This document shows positions 42,601-55,800 of a stretch of 64,000 bases of DNA, one piece after another. The DNA lies in the NCBI RefSeq assembly GCF_000003815.2, contig NC_049988.1, positions 10,380,156 through 10,444,155 of the forward strand, given 5' to 3'. The position numbers and the translations under genes are program-made. The notes under the pieces are model-generated. The model had not been told where the DNA came from. It did not search any database and saw only the letters and a program-made list of their open reading frames with translations. The stretch is from Branchiostoma floridae. Its lineage: Eukaryota > Chordata > Leptocardii > Amphioxiformes > Branchiostomatidae. Every line of letters begins with the position of its first letter. Positions within the stretch are counted from its first letter, which is position 1.

Positions 42601-43898
42601 TCCCGCTGAGGTCCGTGGTATAAAAGTTCTTCCCTCCAGATGAATTCAGCCTCTGCCTGGCACCATCTTCCTGATTCTCCTTGTCAGAATCCCTGGGAGA
42701 GAAGACTGCTGTACTTACACTGACCTTCCTGGAGAGTTCGGCAGAGATGAAGCCGGTAACAGGCTTGTCCCAGTCAGATCCTTCGCTCTGGAAGGCGCCA
42801 ATGTCAATCTCAAAAATTTCTGACTTGTCACTGGACTCTTCGAAAAGGGCGCGTCGAGATGCGTCAACGCCGGAAGCCTGTTGCCAGATTCGATCAGCCT
42901 CGCTCACTGTCAGGTCGAAGCCAAGAAACTCTGCCCCTGAAAGTTCGCTTGTCATTAACAAAGCAGCGCATTGATCCGAAGGTGGGGCCTGAGAGTTCAA
43001 GTTGTGTCTGTGCACTGAGGGGGAACGGTCAGGGGAGTTTTCAAGGTGTTTGGTTTTCCGTAAAGCTTTCCTGCCGGGCTCTCTCTTTGTAGGTTCCTGT
43101 GCAGGTTTTAGTTTTGGCTGTGTGCTTGACCTTGGTGACTTTCTTTGTGGAAGAGTCTCTACTGTTTCAGTCCTCTGTTTCAGAGTTCTGAGAGGTGTGC
43201 TTGTGCTCACAGAGCTGCTAAACACAGCAGTAGTGTTGTCCTTAGGTAAGCTCTGTCTTGTCTCAGGACTGATAACTGGAGATGGCGATCGCACCAGTTC
43301 TTTCTGCCGTCTCTCCAACTCGTCTGTTCCTCGGATAGGAGTCGCCTGAATTTCCACAAGAGAAAGCCTTTTCTCCGGCGTGACAAGCAGTCTAGACTGT
43401 CCCACTTCGCTATCTATCTGTTTGGCAGGTGCCTGCTCCTTGTGATCGGACATATCGCTGTCATGCTTTTGCTTACTCTTTTTACCACTTCTCCTAACCT
43501 CATGACCTGAATGTTCAACTTTCTCTTGTGATTGCTCAAGAGTACCTAAGTTCCTTTCCCCTGGGGATCTTCTTGGCCTGACATTTGATGGTGATGGTGT
43601 GTTAGACGCCTTAAAAGTTCTGTCCTGAGCAGCTTTTTGTTCACAGTTTGGCTCAGCATCTTGTAACGTATGTTCCTCATCCCTATGCTGTCTTTCATTG
43701 CCTTCCTCATCTTCTTCCTGTAACCTTTGAAAGTTTTTCTGAGTAGGTTTTGGTGATTTCTTTGCTTTTTCTGTCTTCTTTCCCCTTTCTGGTGAACTGT
43801 CACAAACTTCTACTCTTTGTCTTTTCGGGGCAGAACATTGTGAACCCTGGTCACTACTCTTCCTCTTCTCCATTTTGTTTTCTACTGATGTCACCAAT
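39626..43898 (-). CDS. DBF4: DBF4 exon 13: 1,424-codon terminal exon
   Basis: Acceptor CTGTATTTCAG; stop TAA at 39628-39626. The region is hydrophilic, Ser/Pro/Lys-rich and probably disordered, with many SP/TP sites. In protein numbering: EFLGF near 846-850; KEN box (SDKENQEDG) near 928; LDLLDDWDKLISEDTSDALS near 1261 with SSSDLVASF, resembling the acidic C-terminus of vertebrate DBF4; DPTVS(H/N)E repeats about 1289-1353; AT-hook-like RKPGPAPK, KRKPGRPPK and KRKPGRPRTRPRK near 1593, 1622 and 1664; a 36-residue repeat about 1693-1853. The open frame of over 4 kb without a stop makes coding certain; assignment to DBF4 rests on phase and strand. Confidence 0.92.
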
Positions 43899-46800
43899 CT
43901 GAAATACAGTGAGGAAAGGTTTCATTCAAAATGGGTATTTTAACTTGCTGACCTACCCATACACAAAAACACATGCACAATCGTTATGTAAAATTTCAAA
44001 TTGTGCAAAGCAATGTACCGGTAAAGAACTGTCAACTTTTGAACAATCAGCGACCAAGATCATTGTTCATACTATTAAGTAAGTACTGTAGTATAACTTA
44101 ATCATTAATGTAGCAATTTTCAACAGTAACCAAAATGAGAGGTAAAATTAACATATTTTCCTTGACAACCACATGTTGACAATCCACACATAATTACATA
44201 CTTAATGGTGGAAAAGGTTACATACATTTGACATGCAAATATAGACATCACTCAAGACAGAAGCACTGGATTTATCACACTACATGTATATCACTATGTG
44301 ACCATTCCTGATTCACTGGTAAAGAAGTTGTATTGACAGCCTCATTGCACAGAACTACAATATTCATCTGGAAAACAACTAGGTTGGAAAATACAGTGAT
44401 CTCATCAGGCCTTTTCAGAATAGTGGGGACCATATGTGTATGTTGTGATATGAATCCCCTATGCTGAGATTTGGATCCTCTACACTGTGGTTTGGGTTCC
44501 TATGCTGTAATTTTGGCTCCTATGCTGTGTTTCAACTACCTAAGGGGACTTTTCTGTTGTTTTGTAACAAAGGTAAAAAATAGTGATTTTTCTGACATTT
44601 TATTTTAATTCATGTGCACATTAAAATATTGCATCTATTCCACGCATAAACGGATTATGTGTTATAGTTGATAGTTTTGGTGCTGTTTTTATTTATTTTC
44701 AGGACGGGATAGTTGAACGATCTTCAAGATCTGCGCTCGCAAGTTCTGACAGGTGCTCCGTACGAACTTGGCAAATTCGGTATTTTCGTAAGCCCTGTCC
44801 TTCATAAAAATTAAAAGATCGTAAAGTATGATTGTTAATCTATTTTGTGACCGACTATAGTCCACTGTTTATGTCTTTTATCAATGTTGAGACCGTAAGA
44901 AACAGCCATTGTGGGTACCCCATATGGCACCCTTGGACTGCCATCATTGCGTGTTTCCCGTGCACTTTTGACGCCGTCGAAACGTGCTGTGTGGCACGCT
45001 TACATACCTCGTGTTATGTAGGGCACACTGACCATGATGGCAAGGTTGGGTCAAGGATGTTAAATCCAACACATAACCTCTGACACAAGACAAAACAAAG
45101 CTGTCCCTATTCAACCATTTTTCAAATGTAACAGCATAAGAGAATAAGATGCATATCTAACTTTTGGCCTCCTCAACAATACAGCTGACCTGTCTTTAGT
45201 ATCATAAGTTATACTAGATATTTACACGCGTATTTACATTTTCATATTACTCCTTCTGTATGAACACCTGTCATGAATAAACTTTAAGGTATCGTCTAGG
45301 ATAAGACCCTATGATGCCAGCGTGGCAGTGCCCTCGGGAGATGATATACAATCAGCATTTAAGGAACCGGTCTAACGACTCTCACCCTGCCCTATTGTAT
45401 ATGTTCTAACCTGGTAGAATGCACATACATGTAATTACATGTAGTTAGCCTGCCATACAGTGCTTGGCAGGAAAATAAAAAAGGGAAACTTTTGGTTTAA
45501 ACCACCCCAAATTGTAGATATGCAGTTTGGGTTTCACTACTGGGAGAGCTCTGACTCAACTAAGTTGCTGAACGGAAACAATATACATTTGTAACTCAAA
45601 CTGTCTAAATAGGACAAGGTTGCAGTGCCTTATTAGGTTTAGCCCACTCCATCATCCATGTAGAGATTCAATATAATCCCAGTTTGTTTTGCAATGCAAA
45701 TCCAAATGGCTGAGTAGAATAGTTAGTATCAGAATTGGACGGATAGACCAGATTATTTCAGTCCCCTATACCAGCATGATGCTTAACAGGGAAGGAACCT
45801 TGTACAAAAAGTATTTGTATTACCAATGAGAAGGTAAAACATAAATATTCATGAAAGTGCCCTGCTGTAATTGCATGACAAGTGTTCACATCACTCAAAC
45901 TGACCAGCGGCATTTCTAGTCTATGAATCAAAGTTGACTTAATTCAGGGAGGCTTCAAGCTATTCCCTGTATAGGTAAGTTTGTGGTTTGCAAAGTAAAT
46001 AAATAAACAAATGCAACAGTAACGAGAACATGAACCGAACCTGTCCAGAGCAGGAAATCTTTTCTCAGGCGAACTTCCGAACACCTTCTGCGGAGTCGTA
46101 ACCTTCGCCATCTTCTTCTTGTGCTTTCTTTTCCTCCTTTCTTCCTCATCTTCACTGTCACTCAGATTGTGGAGACTACTTGCAGACGAGGCGCCCTCCC
46201 CACGGTCCCGTTGGTCAGGTTTGGTCGGCCCGCTATGCTGGGACAAAGACCTCAAGGACGATATGACGGACGGATCCACCATCCCGATTTTGCACATGGC
46301 GGGCGTCGGCCACCTGGGCGCCGCGACAACGGGCGCAGGGTCGCTGATGAGGATGACATCATCACTTCCGTTGTCCTGCTCCTCTGGCTCCCCCTGGTCT
46401 CCTGTATCAGTGTCCTCTGGCCAGCCAGGGCTGCAATGTTTACAGGATAGCAGGAAGTTAGCAATACAGAATTTCAGAGATTGTAGCTAAAGTTAGTGTT
46501 AAAGTTAGTGAGAGGTTGAAAGAAAGGTAAATTCAGCCCCATAGCATTTCTTGAGACTGCAGTGACTTGCACTGGTGCAAGTTTGGTCTAAACTTACTTG
46601 CACCACACAAATTTTATATGCACAAACTTGCATATGCATGTGGTATTTCGAGCCCTGACATGTTACATTTATTTCAGGCCTTTTCAATGTCGGAGAGAGC
46701 ACCTTACACTACTGAATAAACACACAACATATAATAATGCTTGTCGATGTAGGTTAGACATCCAGGTAATAAGATACGCCAAAAAGTAGTTACTCAAGCA

Positions 46801-49800
46801 ACTGGATATGGTTTTGGAAACGGTCAGACGTTTCGGATAGAATCCACTATCCTTCGTTAGTGTCACTGAGGTGATCTGGAAAAGACTGATCTTTTATACC
46901 CTAACTATAGATGAATCGGAGACATTGTAAGACAAGTCAAGCTGAAGACAAATTGTCTTTAGCTTGACTTTGTCCTTCCTTTGTTTCCTATTGGAATCCA
47001 AATTGTCTTCAGCTTGACTTGTCTTACAATGTCTCCCATTGGACATCTAAAATTGTCTTTATTCATAGTCAGGGTATAAAAGATCAGTCTTTTCCAGATT
47101 ACCTCAGTGTCACTGACGAAGGATAGTGGATTCTAAAACCAAAACCATATCCAGTTGCTTGAGTAACTACTTTTTGGCGTACAATAATGCTCAATTCATG
47201 ACGCTGTTATGTCTTAGATATTAAGGAAGCAACAGTCGATACCTCTGAAGAGCCCTCGTCTTATCGATGGGGTGGTATTTCATCACGTCCTTAAGAAAGC
47301 GGTCCAGAACGGGACCCTTGCGAATCCGCCTGTCCAATGAGATGTAGTTCTCTTGTCGCTTCACGAAGGCTCTATGCTGGTCCCCTTTGATGTGCTGTGT
47401 AACATGCAGCATTGTGGTTAACCTTATTCATCTGCACTGATGTCTATTCACATCTCCAGAGCCTGGTATCCTGCCGTAATATAGCCAGGGTTGGACGAGT
47501 TTTCTCAAATTCACTTGTCCTATCGGGCAAGTACATACAAATTTTACATGCCTGAAACAAATCTTCACTTGCCCGAAATTTAAATTGACTATGTATTTTC
47601 ACTTCCAGTGATGGAATTCTTTTATTATTGGCTCTTATCACTTTTCTGTGGACCAATGCTTGATGCCATGACTGTGAAAAGTAATAAGTATATCAAAATC
47701 TCACTTGACAAATTGGACAAGTGGGGTAGGACATGCACTTGCCCAATGGGCTATTTCACTTGCCCGGGACAATAGGGCTAGTGGACTCTTCTCTCCTCTT
47801 TGCAATTACGAAGAGGAGAGAAGAGACTCGGGAGCTACATTACGGCTGGATGCCAGGCTAGGCGCAGGCTTGGACAAGTTTTCTAACTTTTCTAAAAGTC
47901 CTATCGGGGAAGCACATAAAAAAATACTTGCCTGAACCAGCTTTTCACTTGCCTGAAATCTAAATGACGTTTTTCTAAAGCATGTATTTTCACTTCCAGC
48001 AATGGGGTTCTTTTATTATTGGCTCTAGTGACTAGTAGTAGTAACACTACTCACTCATGGACAGAACTTACTTAACCAATTGGGTAAGAACATGTGCTTG
48101 CCCGATCTGTACTATCACTTTGCCCAGGACAATTGGACTAGTGGACTTGTACAAACCTGGAGCAGTACACATAGTATAGTCCTTAAATGAATTGGATACA
48201 GTCGAAAGATATTTTCCCAGAGGCATGAATTCGGGGGTACTAGGAAATCACTACTGAAGACAGTAGCCCCAGGCTTGAATAAATACAATGTATATTACAT
48301 GCATGACTCCTCCCCCTAGAAAAATGAGGCACAAATGTACATATTATGTACAGTACTGTCATTCTGTACTAAAAAAAAAATTAATGAATTGGGCTATGCT
48401 AATACTCAAAAGGGAAAATTCCCATTAGCTGTCTGAACTGCCTGTAGATTGATACTTTCTCCTAATTAGTGCTAGGTTTGGAGTAGATTTGGCTTAGGCA
48501 GTGTATTACATGTCCAAAATCTAGGTTTGCTTACTGTCCTAATGGTCATCAAATTACACAATCTTTCCATCACACCATCTTTCACAACATGCACAATAGC
48601 AAAACATTTCATAAACACACAAGACTATGCTGACTAGCAGGAATCTTCCCAGTTGTTTACGTTTAAATCCACACGATATCTGTTTGTAATCAGCTTGGCC
48701 CATTAGAGGGTACATACTATAACCTTCCCACCTTTCGTTGGCGTAGCACTCCTCGATCATGAAATGCAGTGAAGCATTAACTCCATTCCATTGTGACCAC
48801 ACGACTCTTATGCTAACTTTTCTCTGTAGCAGTAACTATCTGACATGAACACGGAAAGACAAAATTGCAGAAATGTCTCGAGACACTGTATCAACAGACA
48901 TGCGCATTAAAGTGTGCTAGTTCGAGTTGCTCTACCGGTAAGTCAAGAATTATGATTCGTGGTGCACCCTGGGTAAAAAAATACTTACACATCGGCCGTG
49001 ATTGTTATCTGATCTTAGATTCAACATAAAACATGTGTCATATTCATACGAACCTGTTGCAGATCGTTGTATTTGAGCATGCAGCATTCGCAGTAGCCAG
49101 CATTCTTCTTCACCTTCAGAGCGCTGGGCTTACTTCGTGACTGGCTTGTCGCGGCCTTCTTCGCTAAGGAGGCCTTGTGTTGTACCCTAGGGGGGCGGGA
49201 GGATTACAAAATTACTTCTAACAAATGCCACATCATCTGCCAACAAATCTTTCTCTCTCTCTAAGAAATAAATACAAGCAAATACACAAAACCATTTACT
49301 CTTAAATCTTGGGTAAAACTTAAAAAGACAACTATGGGAGACCCTTTCTTGATGAAATTTCAAAGATGTTTCAAGTGTTAACAATATTCACAATTCAGAC
49401 CAGATTGACCTATTTTCCAGTCCAACAAATTTTGCCTCAGGGATGAGAGGTCGCAAGGTTACATTACTTACTGGGCACACCAATTTGTTGAGTTTATGTT
49501 CATTACACTTTAATCTTGCCTTTGGAAAGATACTCTTCCATTGGCCAGTAAAAACAACAACATCACATTAACGTTAGTTTACCTTAATTAATCCATGGGG
49601 TAACCTAGATTCGTTGTTTCAAAAAGCTGGGTATTTAGAGATTCCAGGTCAACGATGTCAGTTTCAAATGTCAACATTTTCAAGATATTGTAATGTGAAA
49701 CTATCTTAACGATCCCCAAATATCGTATTTTTATATACAACGGATATAAGTTACCCTATGGTTAAAGGTGAACTAGCGTTACATTACAATACATACAACA

Positions 49801-52800
49801 TTAGCACAATACAAATACACTAGACGAAACATTTAGATTATACAATGTATTAACTAACAGTTCAAATATTTAAGGGATTCTTTAAAAACTACAACTATCC
49901 AGTGGCTCCAGTCCAAAAATCTATCCTTTTGTAACCTTATGGAAGACAACAGGAAAAAATACCCCCTGGCACATTCTTTCAGCTATTCATAATGCAGGGC
50001 TCGAAATACCACCTGCATATGCAGGTTAGTGCAGGTAGAATTGAAGCTGTGCAGGTATTTTTGGTATCTGCCTGCACCTAACCTGCACTGGTCCATGTAT
50101 TGGGTTTTATACATAAATGTCCTATAAATAATGTAAGTGTATATAGATTGCTGCATTGACTGTTACCACCTCTAAAATATAAAAGAAAAAATAGCAATGA
50201 TTACTAAACAATCTAAGTATGACCCATACTTCCTAAATTCTGAGTGGTGCAGGTAAAATTGCAGAAAAAGTATTTCGAGCCCTGTAGTGCATGACCATTG
50301 ACGTCATACATCAACACCAAATAAGGCATATGCGCAATCTACTGGTCATTGAACTGGGTGAGGCTGACATTAGTGATCTGAGAGGTCAATAACCACACCT
50401 TGAAACTACAGTATGTGCATCAAGTTAGAGACTTCCTTGCCAGTGGTCAAAATACTTTTCTTTCAGTGTTCTGCAATATTGCAGAATGTCAAAATCTTCT
50501 TCTGCAATTTTGAAATATCTTCTGCAAATAGACAAGTCTCCACTTTTCTCAACAAACAACATCCATTTATCGATCTTTTGAAACTAAGGACTGCAAGTAA
50601 TATCTCAAAGAACTGTAAACAAAATGCGACCTCCGTTGCAAATTTTCTACGAATTCAGTGCCGATCGCGCCCTCCTCCCCAGTATAGTCATTGTCACATA
50701 AGCTGTTGTTTTTCCCGCATTCCACCGGCAGTATTGTTCCAAACAAGCAAAAAAACCTCCGAAACAATCCTATACATGTACTTAAGGTATCTAGGTTGGC
50801 TAAATTTGCATTTTGACCTTCCACTGTTTTCTCATTAATGAATCAAGAAAGAATGGAGCCGTAACGATTATTGAAAGATAGGCATGAAAGAGTTTTAAAT
50901 CTGATTTTTGGGGGCCATATTGATGACGTCATCAGGTTTTATTGCCCCTAATATCATTTTTTCTATGAAAAAATACAGCACTTTGGTACATACCACTGTA
51001 ATGAAACTATGTTTTTCATGTGCATAATGATGAAAGCTACAAACTCACGGTTGCGCAAATTGATATCTACTAACGATCTGTAGTTAGTAATTAGATGAAA
51101 ACAAATATTTTCCAATTACAACAGATCATTAGTAGATATCAATATGCGCAACCGTGAGTTTGTAGCTTTCATCATTATGCACACGAAAAACATAGTTTCA
51201 TTGTGATCAATGCAAAAACCGTGAAAATAAAACTATCACAAACGTTGCAAGATTTACATCGCAATAGACCCATCAATAAGCGTTAGACATCCAGGTAATA
51301 AGATAATAATACAAAATGCAAAAACACCTGTTCCCCCACTTGTACCTTGTACTGAGAACCTTAACAAATAAATAAATAAATAAAAGGTACTCAAGTGTCT
51401 GGGTAGATTTTGTAATTTTATACAATAAAAAGCCTCTCACTTCTTTCTGGGTGAAGACCTCCGTGTGTTTTCTTCCTTCCGTTGTTCGCTCTTCTTTCCC
51501 GTCCCTCCCTCCCCCTCCTCCGCTCTGCTCGCCTCTTCCTTGCTCCTCTCGGCCACGGGCACGTCTTGGTACGCCCCTCCGTCGAACGGACATGTTCCGC
51601 TGGGTGTGTCCACGTTGACTCTGGGGAACTTGGGCAGCTCCTCATACACCGGTCTGTACTGCCTGATTCACAAAACAGAACTGAATTGAATTCTTTTCTT
51701 TCAGGTACTTGAATGACCAATGGCAACAAAATACAGACATAGATGCAAATAGACTAAACAAAAAACAATTTGCATATGTTTCCTAGAAAAGCATTCCTAT
51801 GCTGGCACACAATCTTTTACAATTATCATCATCATTTTACAATTATTTACAATACTGTTGCAATAAATGCATTCTTTGCAGATTAACTTCTACATTACAC
51901 GTATTTCACACAGGATACTGTATGTAGGTATCTGTAGGCTTGGAGATTCAAAAATTGACTGTGACGAAGAGCTGATAAATAAACGAACTACTTACTGACT
52001 GCTGTCTTCAAACTTTACAAACGGTGGTTTCAGTTTACGTGCTGTGGGAAGAGAATATAAAAACATGTGTCATAAAAGTTTCTTTTGTCATTGCTGTAAC
52101 AGATGCTGTCTATGTCAACATTGCCGACGGCCAGGGGAAAACCATGTGCTACCAATGCGTACTGCTTTGTGTGTTTCAATCAAAACTTTCTTCGGAAGAA
52201 ATTACAAAATCGCAGAACAATATAGGAAGAAACGTTGAGACAAAATGTCCTTGGGAGGTTTGGCGCAAACCTCCAACTGGGACCTGCGTGGGTCACTGAC
52301 TTTGTCCTAGATAAAGACATAAGTTGCTCATAAAAACATTTATTTTAGCACCACAAAGTGACGGCAGGTCTCAAAGTCAAATGCCTGTCAAGTCTGACTC
52401 CCTTTGGCCGGCTATACTCCTTGGCCAGTTTTGATACTATCTTATGGCACCGTAGGATCTGCTTGGAGATTACCCACTAGGATGTGCGCAGGTCACTGAC
52501 TTTGTCCCAAATAGAGGACATAGGTCGCTCATTAAACATTAGCACCACAGATATCTGTGTAGCTGTTAATAAGGCCACAGGGAGGGGCAGCAACACCATT
52601 GTTTAATAGAAATGCTCCTCCCTGTTTCAGTGACTCTCAGGTGCCCGTCTGACTCCCTTTGGCTTTTCTCCTTGGCCAGCTTTGATACTATCTAATGGCA
52701 CCGTAGGATTTGCTTGGAGATTACAAACTTCCAACCCTTCATTCCCAAACTGCCAACATTGTTTACCCAGTGTTGAAACAACTCTGTATAGAACGGTAGT

Positions 52801-55800
52801 CACAAAACAGAGACATATTCCCAGGGTAATGAAGTTGCATTGGAGAGGACAATGTGAGAAATAAAACACAATAATATTTCAGGATATACAACGAGACAAT
52901 ACCAACAATCGATTTAAGATCTACGGCAAAGAATTCCTTCACAAAATAGCAAAAAAAATGTGTTTGCATTTGCAAGTGGGTATTTTGAGCACTGAAGTGT
53001 GTAGCAGTAACAAGCATAGGTTATGTCTGTACCTTTGGAGACATTTTCTGAAGCCTGTGCCGGCTTCTGTGGTCTCTTCACTCCAGCCTTCTTTAGTTTG
53101 ACTGCCTGTTCTTCTATCCACTGAGCTGCCACTGAAACAAATTGAAAAACATCTTTGTTACTGTAAGTTGCTAACAAAATAATACCAACAAAACATCAAG
53201 GGCTCGAAATACTTTTTTCTGCATACCTGCATAACATAGAAAATTACCTGCAACAGACAAATTTTATAAGTCATATTTCTAATGTAATGAAAATGTGTTT
53301 ACAAAGACTGCTTTTAACATTGTCCTACAGAAATGTGTATGATGTTTGAAAAGGCCAGGGTTCAAAATATTTTTTCTGCATAACTGTACTGGTGCAGGTA
53401 ACATTGAAAAATACCTGCACCAGACAAATTGTACCTGCACCACTCTGAGTTTAGGAAGTATGGATCATATTAAAATTGTTCAGGAACCATTGCTATTTTT
53501 TTCTTCTTTGATATACTACAGGTGGTAACATTTAAATTATTTTAATGCAGCTAATAACAATCCACATACACCTACATCATAGGACATTTATGTATAAAAC
53601 CCAGTACATAGACCAGTGCAGGTTAGGTGCAGGTAGACACCAGAATTACCTGCACAGCTCCAATTTTACCTGCACCAACCTGCATATGCAGGTGGTACTT
53701 CCAGCCCTGTAGGTTGATGAACAATACCATGGATTGTGTAAGGTCACACCTGTAGCACTATGGTACAGATACAAGGAAGTGTTTTATTTGAAAGTTCCTT
53801 AGACATATTTATAAAACATACAGTACTTACCATCTATATGCTTGACCTTGAGTTTCAGTTGTTTGGCAATAGATAGCACATTACTGCTTCCCTGTTTCTG
53901 TATGATAAAATTTTTTTTCTTAATTTCATGCATATCACCAATAAAACAAATACCCAACAATAAGGCAAACAATCCATATATAACCTTCCTATTGTGTAAC
54001 ACATTGCAAGATACTTATTTGTCTAATAGGAATTTGAGAAGTACAAAATTAGTACTAAAGACAAGATAATTTTTACCTGTGTGTCCATGGCTTTTCTAGC
54101 GATGGCCTTACCACGAGACTGGAACACAAAAGAGCAGTATGTTGTCATTACAGTCTGGCTTTAACGAGGCACTGGATATCAATTATTAATAAGGTAAATG
54201 AAAATGTGTATACTATGTTATCTCACTAATGATACCAATTTTTCATGCTTTTATAAAAAAAAACGTGCTTGGAATAATGTATCAAAAAGGAACAATGTAT
54301 GCTCTAGGGACTTATTCATCTAGAGTCGTTGAAAAGCCAATAAAAACATTTAGCAGGTGTCTGAAAAGTATTATTAGGCCTTGGAAGTATCAAAAAGGCC
54401 CGAAAGGTATGTATTTCTGTTCTTCGCTGCAAAATCGTGTCTATGGTGGGTACCAGTACAGAAAATTCAGGTACAGGTATGGTCCAGGTCAAGAGGATGG
54501 ACCTAATTATCTGTGAAAACTTGTGAATGGGCGATTCTCAAACCTGCCTCTGTTTAAGACTGCCTCTGTTTGACTATAGAAGCTTGGTAAAAATGGCTAT
54601 CAACTCTCCTCTACTTCGCTCTTGTTCTTTCTACCTGTAAGCCCTAAAACACATGAACGCCTGCTGATATAATTTGTTCATTTTCGAATCGGTCCAACAT
54701 CCGGTTCACTGATTTTTCAGGTCCGTTTTTCCTGGACCAGTCCATTAAGACAAAAACGGCTTTGCATCAGTATACCCTACAAACGCTAGTTTACTTTTAT
54801 CCGTACGGTAACCTATATCCATTGTTTTAAAAAGTCGACGGACAGAGGTTTCAAACTGCAATATTTGTAAAATATATTACAATTTGAAACCATGCACTGT
54901 TTGTCAACTTGATATCCCTACATAGTACCCTGTTCTCAAACACAGCGGATAAAGGTTACCCGGCGTATAAAGGTGAACTAGCGTTTCCCCTAGAAGTGTT
55001 GCATAATTCTATATTTTTTCATGTGAAAAACATTTGGACCTACCACTGCACTGCTGGATCCTGCATTACTGGGAGAGTCAACCGCAGGAGACTGGAGGTT
55101 ACCTCTGGATGATCTGTACAAATGGTACACGGAAGTTAGACTCATACATATTACCAATCATTGATGGTCTAAAATGTAGTACTGTAAATGCAGAAATGTT
55201 CGCGGTGGATTAATGTTCCCGGTTTTCGCGGTGACCACTTCACCGCGAACTTAAAACCACCGCGAATATTTTTCTATTATGGTATTAGACTGCAGTCTAT
55301 GGTGTTACCGCGAATTTAAATCCACCGCGAAAAGTCCTATTTCCCGCTACCGCGGAATTAAATCCCCACGAACTTAAATGCATTTACAGTATATGGAATT
55401 ATTGTGGTATCCCAAAAAGGAGTTACTCAAGCAACTGAACATGATTTTGGCAGGGCTCGAAATTCATTTTTGGGATTAGGTGCACTGGTGCACCCAGCTT
55501 AAAAAATTGGGTGCACCAAAACCTAACCTAATAATAAGTCTTAGTTACAAGCTATCAAATTCTTAAACAAGTACCATGACAGACATTTTTATTATCTTTC
55601 TAACTTAGATGTCAAGAATATGTTGTATACTAGTACTTTGATATCTTTACATACATAAGCCTAAGAAAATATTTGGGTGCACCCTGTGCACCTACAGAAA
55701 ATAATTGGGTGCATAGCTTCAATTTTGGGTGCACCTGGGTGCACATGCACGCCAGTATTTCGAACCCTGTAGACTCATACATATTACCAATGGTCTAAAA

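Noticed and set aside
44832-45083. Open frame in DBF4 intron 12
   Set aside because: No recognisable motif and no splice-compatible partner.
51651-51660. Alternative acceptor for DBF4 exon 9 four bases downstream
   Set aside because: It would put the conserved YRPVYEELP segment out of frame with exon 8.
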